From positions 1 through 45,932 of the forward strand of contig JAPLAT010000607.1 in NCBI GenBank assembly GCA_026393175.1: DNA of 45,932 bases, written 5' to 3'. A program made the position numbers and the translations under genes. Numbering within the stretch: position 1 is the first letter of the stretch; each line of letters starts with the position of its first letter. Positions 25,946-32,886 of the stretch are shown here, piece by piece. The notes under the pieces are model-generated. The model was not told the origin of the DNA, ran no database searches, and saw only the letters and a program-made list of their open reading frames with translations. Source of the stretch: Pseudonocardiales bacterium (GTDB lineage: Bacteria > Actinomycetota > Actinomycetes > Mycobacteriales > Pseudonocardiaceae).

Positions 25946-26350
25946 ATGACCACCACCGCCACCGCCCGCCCGCTGCGCTCCGCCCTGCGGCTCGACGCCG
26001 TCGCGTCGGGTGCGCTCGGCGTCCTCGGCGTGGCGGCCGCCCCGCTGCTCGCCGACCTGCTCGGCCCGCCCGCGCCCGTGCTGGTCGGGGTCGGGGTGTT
26101 CCTCGTCGTCTTCGCGGCCGGGCTGCTCGTGCTCGCGGCGCGGCCGGTCCCGGACCGGCGCGCCGTGGGGGCCGTCGTCGTCGGCAACTCCGCCTGGGTG
26201 GTCGCCAGCGTCGTCGCCGTGGTGGCCGCCCGGGAGACCCTGACCGGCCTCGGCGTGGCCGTCGTGCTCGCCCAGGCCGCGGCCGTGGCGGTGTTCGCCG
26301 GCCTGCAGTGGCGGGGCCTGCGCCGCCTCGGGGCTACAGCCCGAGCTTGA
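25946..26350 (+). CDS. Small four-helix integral membrane protein, unknown function
   Basis: 134 aa with four hydrophobic helices: 'AVASGALGVLGVAAAPLLADLL', 'VLVGVGVFLVVFAAGLLVLAA', 'VGAVVVGNSAWVVASVVAVV' and 'VAVVLAQAAAVAVFAGLQW'. The pattern resembles the common actinobacterial SPW/DUF-type small membrane proteins, but I cannot assign a family. ATG 25946 has GACAGGAG 6-13 bp upstream, better than ATG 25922. The 3' end overlaps the convergent GNAT gene by 17 bp. Confidence 0.7.
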   Translation: MTTTATARPLRSALRLDAVASGALGVLGVAAAPLLADLLGPPAPVLVGVGVFLVVFAAGLLVLAARPVPDRRAVGAVVVGNSAWVVASVVAVVAARETLTGLGVAVVLAQAAAVAVFAGLQWRGLRRLGATARA

Positions 26351-26771
26351 GCCCGTGGTGGGAGTCGACGAAGCCCAGCCGGGTGTAGAAGCCGAGGGCG
26401 TCGCGGCGGGAGCGGTCGGTGGTCAGCTGGACCAGGCCGCACCCGCGGCGGCGCGCCTCGCCGACCGCCCACTCCACGAGGGTCCGGCCCAGCCCGTGGC
26501 CCCGCCGGTCCGCGCGCACCCGGACCGCCTCGATCTGGCCGCGCGGCATCCCGCCGCGCGACAGCCCGGGGACGACGGTGAGCTGCAGCGTGCCGACGAC
26601 CTCCCCGGCGTCCTCGGCGCACACCAGCACCTGGTTCGGGTCGGCGTCGATCGCCTCGAAGGCGTCCTCGTAGGGCCACAGGTCGGGGACCTCGCGACCG
26701 GCGCCGAGCGGGTCGTCCGCGAGCAGCGCGACCAGCTCGGGCAGGTCGACGCGGCGGGCCCGGCGGATCAC
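26334..26771 (-). CDS. GNAT-family N-acetyltransferase
   Basis: 145 aa. The GNAT acetyl-CoA motif A is clear: 'IEAVRVRADRRGHGLGRTLVEWA' with the R-x-x-G-x-G loop, followed by 'GCGLVQLTTDRSRRDALGFYTRLGF'. It transfers an acetyl group to a small molecule or protein amine; the substrate is not predictable. Its start overlaps the MOSC gene stop by 4 bp, so the two are probably co-translated. It is the last gene of the minus-strand accessory run. Confidence 0.88.
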   Translation of the reverse strand: MIRRARRVDLPELVALLADDPLGAGREVPDLWPYEDAFEAIDADPNQVLVCAEDAGEVVGTLQLTVVPGLSRGGMPRGQIEAVRVRADRRGHGLGRTLVEWAVGEARRRGCGLVQLTTDRSRRDALGFYTRLGFVDSHHGLKLGL

Positions 26772-27484
26772 GACGGCACCACCTCGTCACCGACGCGGAC
26801 CGCGCCCTGCCGGGCCACCGTGCCGCCGACGGACAGCGTGCCGCCGTGCTCGCGGTGGATCCGCCGCAGGACGTCGCGGTCGATCTCCACGCCGCCGGGC
26901 TGCGCGCGCGTGACCATGACGCAGCGCGGGACCGGCACGAGGATCTCCAGCTCGGCGGCCCCGAGCCGGACCGTCCGGCCCACGAGGTCGTCCTCGCCCG
27001 CCCCGTCGACGACGACGTTGGCGCGGAACCGGCGCCGCTCCCGGCCGTCGAGCGTGCCGGTGGACACGACCGTGACGGCCGCGCTGCCCGAGTCGTGGAA
27101 CGCCCCGGTGGACCCGTCGAACGGCGCCCACGACTCCTCGGCCTCGGTCTCGGTGTCCGACGGGTTCTCGTAGCGGCGCCCGCCCGCGACGTCGGCGGCG
27201 GCCCGGAGCGCGACGCGGCGGCCCAGCCAGGCCGAGAGGGCGGCGTCGTCGGCGGCGACCGAGCCGTCCGGGAGCGTGATCTCCGGGGTGCCGTCGGGGC
27301 GCAGCCGGGCCGACGCGAACAGCAGCTCGGCGGCCCGGCGCGCGGTCAGCCCGAACCCGGTGTCCAGGTCGAAGATGGCCCAGCCGCGGTCGCCCGCGAG
27401 CCCGCGGGGACCGATCTCGACCTCCTCCACCCGTTCCCCCTGCAGGGACTTGACCGGGTACCGCCACAGCTCCACGACGCGCAC
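26768..27484 (-). CDS. MOSC-domain protein
   Basis: 238 aa. The N-terminal MOSC beta-barrel ('VVELWRYPVKSLQGERVEEVEIGPRGLAGDRGWAI') and C-terminal MOSC domain ('FRANVVVDGAGEDDLVGRTVRLG', 'VPRCVMVTRAQPGG') match the mARC/YcbX-like group. The Cys in 'PRCVM' is the residue that coordinates molybdenum in mARC proteins. Such proteins reduce N-hydroxylated compounds when given electrons; this one lacks a fused ferredoxin. It lies between an ABM monooxygenase and a coupled GNAT. Confidence 0.85.
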   Translation of the reverse strand: MRVVELWRYPVKSLQGERVEEVEIGPRGLAGDRGWAIFDLDTGFGLTARRAAELLFASARLRPDGTPEITLPDGSVAADDAALSAWLGRRVALRAAADVAGGRRYENPSDTETEAEESWAPFDGSTGAFHDSGSAAVTVVSTGTLDGRERRRFRANVVVDGAGEDDLVGRTVRLGAAELEILVPVPRCVMVTRAQPGGVEIDRDVLRRIHREHGGTLSVGGTVARQGAVRVGDEVVPS

Positions 27485-27523
27485 GGCGTGACCGTAACCC
27501 GTGACGGTGCCCGGCCGCCGGGG

Positions 27524-27850
27524 TCAGCGCGGCGTGATCTCGCCCATCGGACCCCAGCCGTCCACCTGCGGCGCGTCCACGTAGATGATCTGCGGCTGGG
27601 CCGACACGAGGTCGGGGGCCTTCTCGACGAACCAGCCGAAGTGCTCGGTCTTCACGTGCGCGCCGCCCGCGTCGGCGTCCCGGAAGCCCTCGACGCAGAG
27701 GAACTCGTTGGGGTCGCCGAGGCCGCGGAACCACTCGAAGTAGACGCAGCCCTCCTCGGCGTTCACCGCGGCCGCGTAGCGCTCGGCCAGCTCCTGCCAC
27801 TCGTCGACCTTGTCGGGTCGCACCGGGAACTTGACGTTGATGACGATCAT
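27524..27850 (-). CDS. Antibiotic-biosynthesis-monooxygenase (ABM) domain protein
   Basis: 108 aa, one ferredoxin-like ABM domain: 'VIINVKFPVRPDKVDEWQELAERYAAAVNAEEGCVYFEWFRG' and 'EHFGWFVEKAP'. Members are cofactor-free quinol oxidases (YgiN-like), heme-degrading enzymes or dimeric modulators. In aromatic catabolic loci they often handle quinols, which fits the surrounding genes, but the substrate is unproven. It lies 100 bp downstream of the cysteine-ligase-like gene and 39 bp upstream of the MOSC gene on the same strand. Confidence 0.82.
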   Translation of the reverse strand: MIVINVKFPVRPDKVDEWQELAERYAAAVNAEEGCVYFEWFRGLGDPNEFLCVEGFRDADAGGAHVKTEHFGWFVEKAPDLVSAQPQIIYVDAPQVDGWGPMGEITPR

Positions 27851-27950
27851 GCTGCGGCTCCTTCGCGCGCGCGTCCGTACCCGACCGGTGACCCGGTCGC
27901 CGCAGTGATCGTGGTCAGCCCGGGACGGCCCGTCAACGCCGCCGGGGTGC

Positions 27951-29102
27951 CTACTGCAGCGCGAGCGTGCGGATCACCTGGCGGGCCGCGTCCCCGCCCG
28001 CCTCGATCGCGACGCCGACCGCGGCCGGCACGTCGAGGTCGTCGAGCAGCGCGGCCCGCACGCGGTCGACGGCACCGGCCGACCCGGAGCGGATCCCGGC
28101 GGCGACGTAGAGCTCCTCGAGCCGGCCGACGGCGGCGTCGACGTCCTCGGGCCGGTAGTCCCACGGCTCCCGCCAGTCCCGGTGCAGCAGCATCAGCCGG
28201 ACGGCCGCGGCCGGGCGGCCCTGCAGCACGTCGTTGACCAGCACCAGGTTGCCGGTGGACTTCGCCATCTTCGCCCCGGCCAGCCCGACCGTGCCCACCC
28301 GCAGGCCGCGCCGGGCGAACGGCGCGGCGCCGGTGACCGCGGAGGCCATCGCGGACTGGTAGGCGTGGTGCGGGAACGCCAGGTCGGCGCCGCCGGCGAG
28401 GACGTCGACCACGCCGCCGAGGGTCGCCAGCGCCATGGCCGCGCACTCGGCGTGCCAGCCCGGCCGGCCCGGTCCCCACGGGCTGGGCCAGGCCGGGTCG
28501 CCCGGGGCCGAGGGGTGCCAGACGGGCACGTCGAACGGGTCGTCGCGCAGCGGGTCGTCGGGCCGGTCGCCGTACTCGCGGGACAGCGCCAGCGCCGCCG
28601 CCCGGTCCAGCCCGGTCGCGGCCGGCACGCCGGCCCCGCGGAAGAACACGTGCCCGTCGCGCTCGTAGGCCGCGCCCGTGGCGAGCAGGGCCGCCGCGAG
28701 CCGGACGACGTGGGTGACGTGGTGACGGGCGTGCGGCGCGTGTGTCGGCGGCCGGACGTGCAGGTCGGCCATGTCGCGGTCGAACCAGAACTCCTGGGTC
28801 AGCCCGAACTCGTCGTAGCCCCGGCCGCGCTCGGCGGCGGCGCGGGTGAGCACGTCGTCGACGTCGGTGATGTTGCGGGTCACGACCGTGTCGACGCCGG
28901 TCATCCGCACCACGCGGGTGAGGACGTCGGCCCAGACGAACGTGGCGGCGTGGCCGAGGTGGGTGACGTCGTAGGGCGTGATGCCGCAGACGTAGACCCG
29001 CGCGGGGACGGTCAGCGGGAGCGGGGCGCCGCCGAGGGTGAGGAGGCCGGCCGGAGCGGCGCGGGACCCGTCGCGGCCGGTGGATTCGACGGAGGTGCTC
29101 AC
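27951..29102 (-). CDS. MshC/cysteinyl-tRNA-synthetase-like ligase paralogue
   Basis: 383 aa class I synthetase fold. 'VYVCGITPYDVTHLGHAATF' (zinc Cys39, HIGH-like THLGHA), 'NITDVDDVL', 'GPGRPGWHAECAAMAL' (zinc Cys), 'DLAFPHH' (zinc His) and a KMSKS variant 'KMAKSTGNLVLV' are the MshC signature set. MshC adenylates cysteine and joins it to glucosaminyl-inositol in mycothiol synthesis. This protein lacks the conserved N-terminal 'QSW' segment and has no tRNA anticodon-binding domain, so it is not CysS. It may be a second MshC, or ligate cysteine to another amine. It is a member of the catabolic minus-strand run, 55 bp after an alpha/beta hydrolase. GTG start. Confidence 0.8.
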   Translation of the reverse strand: MSTSVESTGRDGSRAAPAGLLTLGGAPLPLTVPARVYVCGITPYDVTHLGHAATFVWADVLTRVVRMTGVDTVVTRNITDVDDVLTRAAAERGRGYDEFGLTQEFWFDRDMADLHVRPPTHAPHARHHVTHVVRLAAALLATGAAYERDGHVFFRGAGVPAATGLDRAAALALSREYGDRPDDPLRDDPFDVPVWHPSAPGDPAWPSPWGPGRPGWHAECAAMALATLGGVVDVLAGGADLAFPHHAYQSAMASAVTGAAPFARRGLRVGTVGLAGAKMAKSTGNLVLVNDVLQGRPAAAVRLMLLHRDWREPWDYRPEDVDAAVGRLEELYVAAGIRSGSAGAVDRVRAALLDDLDVPAAVGVAIEAGGDAARQVIRTLALQ

Positions 29103-29157
29103 GGGGTCATCCTAGGAGCCGGCCGACCGGCCGCCGCCCGCTCGGGCCGCGGGCCGG

Positions 29158-30393
29158 TCAGGGCGGCGGGGCGAGCCCGTGCCGCGCGCCGAGCCAGTCG
29201 ACGATCACCGCCGCGGCGAGCGCGTTGCCGGTGGGCTCCCCCTCGGCGATCGCGCCCCCGAAGTGCAGCCCGCGGACCGTCGCCGTGGTGAGGTCGGCCG
29301 CCCCGAGCGCCTCGACCATCCGGCGCGAGTCGGCCGGGAACGCGGCCTGGTCGCCGGTGAGCTCGACGAACAGCGTCGGCACGGTCACCCCGGGCGCGCA
29401 GCGGACGAAGTCGGCGTTCGAGCTCAGCCCCGACCACGTGGAGAGCCAGGCCTCGGGCGTGGTGAGCCGGCCGAAGCCGACCTGGCCGTAGTCGATGAGG
29501 TCGGGCCTGCGGCCGAACAGCGACCCGTACGGCCGCTCGCTCGGGTCGATCGACAGGTCGACGGTGCGCGGGTCGGCGTCGGTGCGGAAGACGGTGAGGA
29601 CGCGGGGGGCGATCGCCCGGCGCCGGTCGGCCGCGGCGCCGGTCCGCCGGAACGCCTCCCTGGCCTCGGCCGCACGCGCCAGGTGCGCGCGGGCCACCGC
29701 GTCGATCCGCGCGACGCGGTCGCGCTGGGCGGCGCGGTAGCGCTCCAGGAACGCGGCGGAGTAGGACGAGCTCGCGGGCGGCTCGGCGAACCCGTTGGCC
29801 GGGTCGTACGGGTCGAGATCGGGCACCACCGACAGCGGGTCGGCCTCGTCGGCCACCGACGGGTCGATGCAGGCCAGCAGCAGGCGCCCCTGCCCCGGGT
29901 GCGGGGCCAGGAAGACCGCGCCGTCGGCCGGGGGCAGCACGGCGTCGGCCAGGCCGGTCGGGCGCCCTCCGGGCGTGGTGGCGATGCGCCGCTCCGGGGG
30001 GAGCCCGGCCTGCTCCAGGTAGAACGCGTAGAGCGGGCCACCGCCGGAGTTGCCCAGCACGACGACCGCGTCGAAGCCGCGCTCCCGCAGGAACGCCATC
30101 CCCGCGGCGACGTCGAGCAGCGCCTGCTCGTGCACGAGCGTCAGGTCGTTGTTCACCGACCGCGGGTGCTGGGTCCACACCGCGGTCCCGGCCGCGAGCA
30201 GCACCGGGACCAGCGGGTGGTGCGTGACGTCCTGGCGCGGGTGCATGAGGCAGACCACGGTGGTGGCGCCCGGCACGGTGGCGAGCACGCCGCGCACGGT
30301 GGCCCCGTCGGCCGTGGTGAGCTCGTGCACCGACGTGACCGTCGACACCGGCCGCCCGGCCGCGGTCAGGTACCGTCCCGCGCCCAGCTTCAC
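29158..30393 (-). CDS. Alpha/beta hydrolase (catabolic cluster)
   Basis: 411 aa. The nucleophile elbow is 'VVVLGNSGGGPLYAFYLEQAG'; the acid is likely in 'TLFVELTGDQAAFPADSRRM' and the His in 'TVRGLHFGG'. Length exceeds a minimal hydrolase because of an insertion between about residues 170 and 290 containing an Arg/Ala-rich helix. The N-terminus ('HELTTADGATVRGVLATV') recalls dienelactone-hydrolase-like proteins. GTG start overlaps the 82-aa gene stop by 4 bp. Linked to a VOC dioxygenase-like protein, it may hydrolyse a ring-cleavage product or ester. Confidence 0.8.
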   Translation of the reverse strand: MKLGAGRYLTAAGRPVSTVTSVHELTTADGATVRGVLATVPGATTVVCLMHPRQDVTHHPLVPVLLAAGTAVWTQHPRSVNNDLTLVHEQALLDVAAGMAFLRERGFDAVVVLGNSGGGPLYAFYLEQAGLPPERRIATTPGGRPTGLADAVLPPADGAVFLAPHPGQGRLLLACIDPSVADEADPLSVVPDLDPYDPANGFAEPPASSSYSAAFLERYRAAQRDRVARIDAVARAHLARAAEAREAFRRTGAAADRRRAIAPRVLTVFRTDADPRTVDLSIDPSERPYGSLFGRRPDLIDYGQVGFGRLTTPEAWLSTWSGLSSNADFVRCAPGVTVPTLFVELTGDQAAFPADSRRMVEALGAADLTTATVRGLHFGGAIAEGEPTGNALAAAVIVDWLGARHGLAPPP

Positions 30394-30638
30394 GCGGGCT
30401 CCACCCGCAGCGCGTCCTTGTCGTGCTGGGTGATCCGGCTGTCCCGGGCGACGCCGGCCACCGCGGAGTACCAGACCGCGTGCCGGCAGCCGGTGGCCCG
30501 CCGGTCGATCACGACCGGCCCCACCGCCGAGATCGCGAAGTAGGGGCCGACCCGGTCCACGCTGACCTCGGGGTCGGTCGCCGCGACCTTCGCGAGCGGG
30601 GTGTTCTCGGGGACGTCGAGGACGTAGAGCGTGGTCAC
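30390..30638 (-). CDS. Small conserved-looking protein of unknown function in the VOC-hydrolase operon
   Basis: 82 aa. I do not recognise a family. It is mostly beta-strand forming ('TTLYVLDVPENTPLAKVAA', 'GPYFAISAVGPVVIDRR'), with a central 'ATGCRHAVWYSAVAG'. No signal or membrane helix. GTG at 30638 overlaps the VOC stop and its own stop overlaps the hydrolase start, both by 4 bp. The tight coupling argues it is a real gene and perhaps a small subunit or chaperone of its neighbours. The ORF-track start lies inside the VOC repeat tail and was rejected. Confidence 0.72.
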   Translation of the reverse strand: MTTLYVLDVPENTPLAKVAATDPEVSVDRVGPYFAISAVGPVVIDRRATGCRHAVWYSAVAGVARDSRITQHDKDALRVEPA

Positions 30639-31327
30639 CGGGACTCCGCCTGCGCCGGCTCCCCCTGCGCCGGCTCCCACTGCGCCGGCTCCCACTGCGC
30701 CGACTCCCACTGCGCCGACTCCCACTGCGCCGCCCGCTCGACGATCAGCTCGGCCTTGCGGGCCAGCAGCTTCCCGAACGTCGGCCCCGGCTCCGCGACG
30801 ACGTCGAGGAGGGCGTCGATCGTCAGGTTCGCGTCGAGGTCCTCCTGCGGCGTGACCGGGCGCATCGCGCGCGTGAGCTCGACCATGTAGCCGTTGGGGT
30901 CGTGGGTGTAGATCGACTCGATGGTCTCGTGCTTGATCTGCATCTCCACCGGCCAGGCGCTGTCGTCGAGGCGGCGGCGGTACTCCAGCAGGTCGGCCTC
31001 GTCCGCGACGTGGATGGCGAGGTGCCGGCTGCGCACGAAGAACTCGGGGACGCCCGCGCCGAACCCGGCGTAGACGTCGCCGCGCGCGTGCTCGTGCACG
31101 GGCTCCAGGCCGAAGTAGTAGAAGAACGCGATCCGGTCCCCGTTGCCGATGTCGAAGAAGAAGTGGACGAAGTCCGGGTGGTCCTCCGGGCCCCAGCCTG
31201 CGGCGCAGATCGAGTGCACCACCGGGAAACCGAGCACGTCCCGGTAGAAGCGCACCGTGCCGGCCGGGTCGAACGTCGGGAACGCGACGTGGTCGACACC
31301 CTGCACGCGGTGGTCCAGCTCGGTCAT
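30635..31327 (-). CDS. VOC-family (glyoxalase/extradiol dioxygenase-like) protein with pentapeptide-repeat tail
   Basis: 230 aa. Two vicinal-oxygen-chelate modules: 'GVDHVAFPTFDPAGTVRFYRDVLGF' at the N-terminus and 'SRHLAIHVADEADLLEYRRRL' with 'DPNGYMVELTR' later. These give a His-His-Glu metal triad as in extradiol dioxygenases and glyoxalases. After about residue 195 the chain ends in tandem AQWES/AQWEP repeats. ATG at 31327 was chosen over GTG 31333 because GGGAGG abuts the GTG but lies 6 bp before the ATG. First gene of a coupled trio with its own operator-bearing promoter. Ring-cleavage role inferred from fold and neighbours. Confidence 0.83.
   Translation of the reverse strand: MTELDHRVQGVDHVAFPTFDPAGTVRFYRDVLGFPVVHSICAAGWGPEDHPDFVHFFFDIGNGDRIAFFYYFGLEPVHEHARGDVYAGFGAGVPEFFVRSRHLAIHVADEADLLEYRRRLDDSAWPVEMQIKHETIESIYTHDPNGYMVELTRAMRPVTPQEDLDANLTIDALLDVVAEPGPTFGKLLARKAELIVERAAQWESAQWESAQWEPAQWEPAQGEPAQAESR
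30646..30735 (-). repeat. Six imperfect 15-bp tandem repeats (VOC C-terminal tail)
   Basis: Units based on 'cccactgcgccg(a/g)ct', six copies; the central copies are identical or differ at one base. Read on the minus strand they encode (AQWE[S/P])n. The 15-bp period keeps the frame when copies are gained or lost, so copy number may vary without inactivating the gene. Confidence 0.9.
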
Positions 31328-31361
31328 GGTCACCCTCCCTCGGCTCCTGCGGACACCTGCG

Positions 31362-31413
31362 ACGCTACGCGCCGTCTGACGGAGGAGTCAACAGTTCGAC
31401 GTGTGTGTCGAAC
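31362..31413 (-). promoter_or_regulatory. Promoter and perfect palindromic operator upstream of the VOC gene
   Basis: On the minus strand, TTGACT (31391-31386) and TAGCGT (31367-31362) are spaced 18 bp, a good sigma-70-type promoter. Immediately upstream, GTTCGAC-N6-GTCGAAC (31394-31413) is a perfect 7-bp inverted repeat ending 2 bp before the TetR stop codon. The position next to the -35 box and the adjacent tetR gene suggest control by that TetR protein. Confidence 0.6.
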
Positions 31414-31414
31414 C

Positions 31415-32116
31415 TCAGAGGTCGAGGATCCGTTCCAGGTGGTCGATGTCCTGGCGGAGCACGGCCAGGGCCGCGGCCGGGCTGCCGTCGAGCGTGCGGT
31501 CGTCGCCGCGCTGGAGGGCGCCCAGGGCCATGTCCGAGAGCTGCGCGGCCACCGACTCGACGCCGTCGCGGCCGTCCGGGTGGAACCACCAGGCCACCCA
31601 GTTGCACATCCCGAGCACACCCAGCGCCGCCACCCGCGAGTCGACGGGCCGGAAGCGCCCGGCCCGCACACCCTCCTCGATCACCCCGGCCACGGTCTTG
31701 AGCACGGCGCGGCGGCTCTCGTCGTAGGCGGCGCCCAGCTCGGCCGGGAGCTCGGCCTCCGAGCGGATGAGCAGGCGGAACCGGGCGGGCTGGGTCGCCC
31801 GCCGCACGACGATGATCGAGACGATGCCGCGCAGCTTGTCGACGGCGTCGAGGCCCGGCTGGGCGACGAGCGCGGTGAGCTCGCCCAGCGGGCCGTCGGT
31901 GACCTCCGTGACCAGCTTCGCGAGCAGCTCGTCCTTGCTCTTGACGTAGTAGTAGAGCGCGGGCCGGGTGATGCCCAGCGCGTCGGCGATGTCCTGCAGG
32001 CTGGTGCCGGCGAAGCCGCGCTCGGCGAAGAGCCGCGTGGCGTGCTCGTACATCTCGTTCTCGACGAGCTCCCGGCGCGCGGTGCCGGCCCGGGGCGGCT
32101 TCCCGCTGCTGGTCAT
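31415..32116 (-). CDS. TetR/AcrR-family transcriptional regulator
   Basis: 233 aa. The N-terminal helix-turn-helix is 'ATRLFAERGFAGTSLQDIADALGITRPALYYYVKSKDELL' (about residues 22-62), followed by an all-helical ligand domain typical of catabolic TetR regulators ('VRRATQPARFRLLIRSEAEL', 'LGMCNWVAWWFHPDG'). It lies 2 bp after the maleate isomerase gene in the same operon, so it probably controls its own synthesis. Candidate operators are the palindrome just downstream and the double repeat before the flavoprotein gene. The ATG at 32116 was chosen; the longer ORF is antisense-like. Confidence 0.9.
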   Translation of the reverse strand: MTSSGKPPRAGTARRELVENEMYEHATRLFAERGFAGTSLQDIADALGITRPALYYYVKSKDELLAKLVTEVTDGPLGELTALVAQPGLDAVDKLRGIVSIIVVRRATQPARFRLLIRSEAELPAELGAAYDESRRAVLKTVAGVIEEGVRAGRFRPVDSRVAALGVLGMCNWVAWWFHPDGRDGVESVAAQLSDMALGALQRGDDRTLDGSPAAALAVLRQDIDHLERILDL

Positions 32117-32118
32117 GG

Positions 32119-32886
32119 TCACGATCGTAGAGGGGCCACCGGGGCGGGCCGGTCGGCCGCGAGCAGCGCCCCCGCGCCGGGCAGCACCGTCGGCAGCCCG
32201 AGGTGGCGCAGCAGGGCGAAGGCGCCTGCCGTGGCGGCGGACAGGACCGGGACGCCGAACTCGTCCTCGGCCGGGGCGACCAGCGCCAGCGACGGCATCT
32301 GCACGCAGGCGGAGACGACGAGCGCGTCGGCCCCGGTGAGGTCGAGCCCGCGGGCGGCGCCCAGGACGCGCTCGCCGGGGATGCACCCGACCGCGGCGTT
32401 GTCGCCGACCTCCAGCGCCGCCCAGTCGACGACGTCGATCCCCTCGGCGCGCAGGTAGCCGACCACCTGCTCGGCCAGCGGGCGCAGGTAGGGCGTGACG
32501 AGGGCGATCCGGCGGGCGCCGAGCGCGGCGACGGCCTCGACGAGCGCCCCCGCGCTGGACAGCACGGCCGGGCGCTGCCCGCGCCGGTCCAGCTGGGCCG
32601 TCACCGCCTCCTCGGTGCGCCGGTGCTCCCCCGGCCCCTGCGCCATGAGGGCGACGAGGCAGGCGTAGAGCAGGGCGTCGACCCCGGCGTCGGCGAGCTC
32701 GTCGACGCAGCGCTCGCGCTGGGCGTTCATCGCCCGCAGCTCCTCGGGCGAGACCCGGTGCATCCGCATCCGGCTGGAGTGGAAGGAGAACCCCGCGTCG
32801 CGGTGCCGGGCGAGCAGGGCGGGCACCTCCGTCTCCACCGTGACGTTGGAGCTGGGGACGACGAGACCGATCCGGTGCGTGGTCAC
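32119..32886 (-). CDS. maiA: Maleate cis-trans isomerase
   Basis: 255 aa Asp/Glu-racemase-superfamily enzyme converting maleate to fumarate. Counting from the GTG start, the catalytic residues fall at the positions I recall for Nocardia maleate isomerase: N14 ('PSSNVTVETE'), C76 ('LLYACLVALMAQG'), Y133 ('VTPYLRPL'), N163 ('GDNAAVGCI') and C194 ('VSACVQMPS'). This supports a true maleate isomerase rather than arylmalonate decarboxylase. The GTG overlaps the ligase stop by 4 bp. Its presence implies a pathway releasing maleate, for instance cleavage of a maleyl intermediate, with fumarate entering the TCA cycle. Confidence 0.87.
   Translation of the reverse strand: MTTHRIGLVVPSSNVTVETEVPALLARHRDAGFSFHSSRMRMHRVSPEELRAMNAQRERCVDELADAGVDALLYACLVALMAQGPGEHRRTEEAVTAQLDRRGQRPAVLSSAGALVEAVAALGARRIALVTPYLRPLAEQVVGYLRAEGIDVVDWAALEVGDNAAVGCIPGERVLGAARGLDLTGADALVVSACVQMPSLALVAPAEDEFGVPVLSAATAGAFALLRHLGLPTVLPGAGALLAADRPAPVAPLRS

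Noticed and set aside
29179-30543. 454-aa plus ORF opposite the alpha/beta hydrolase
   Set aside because: Antisense shadow rich in Arg, Val and Gly; the minus strand has a clear nucleophile elbow and coupled starts.
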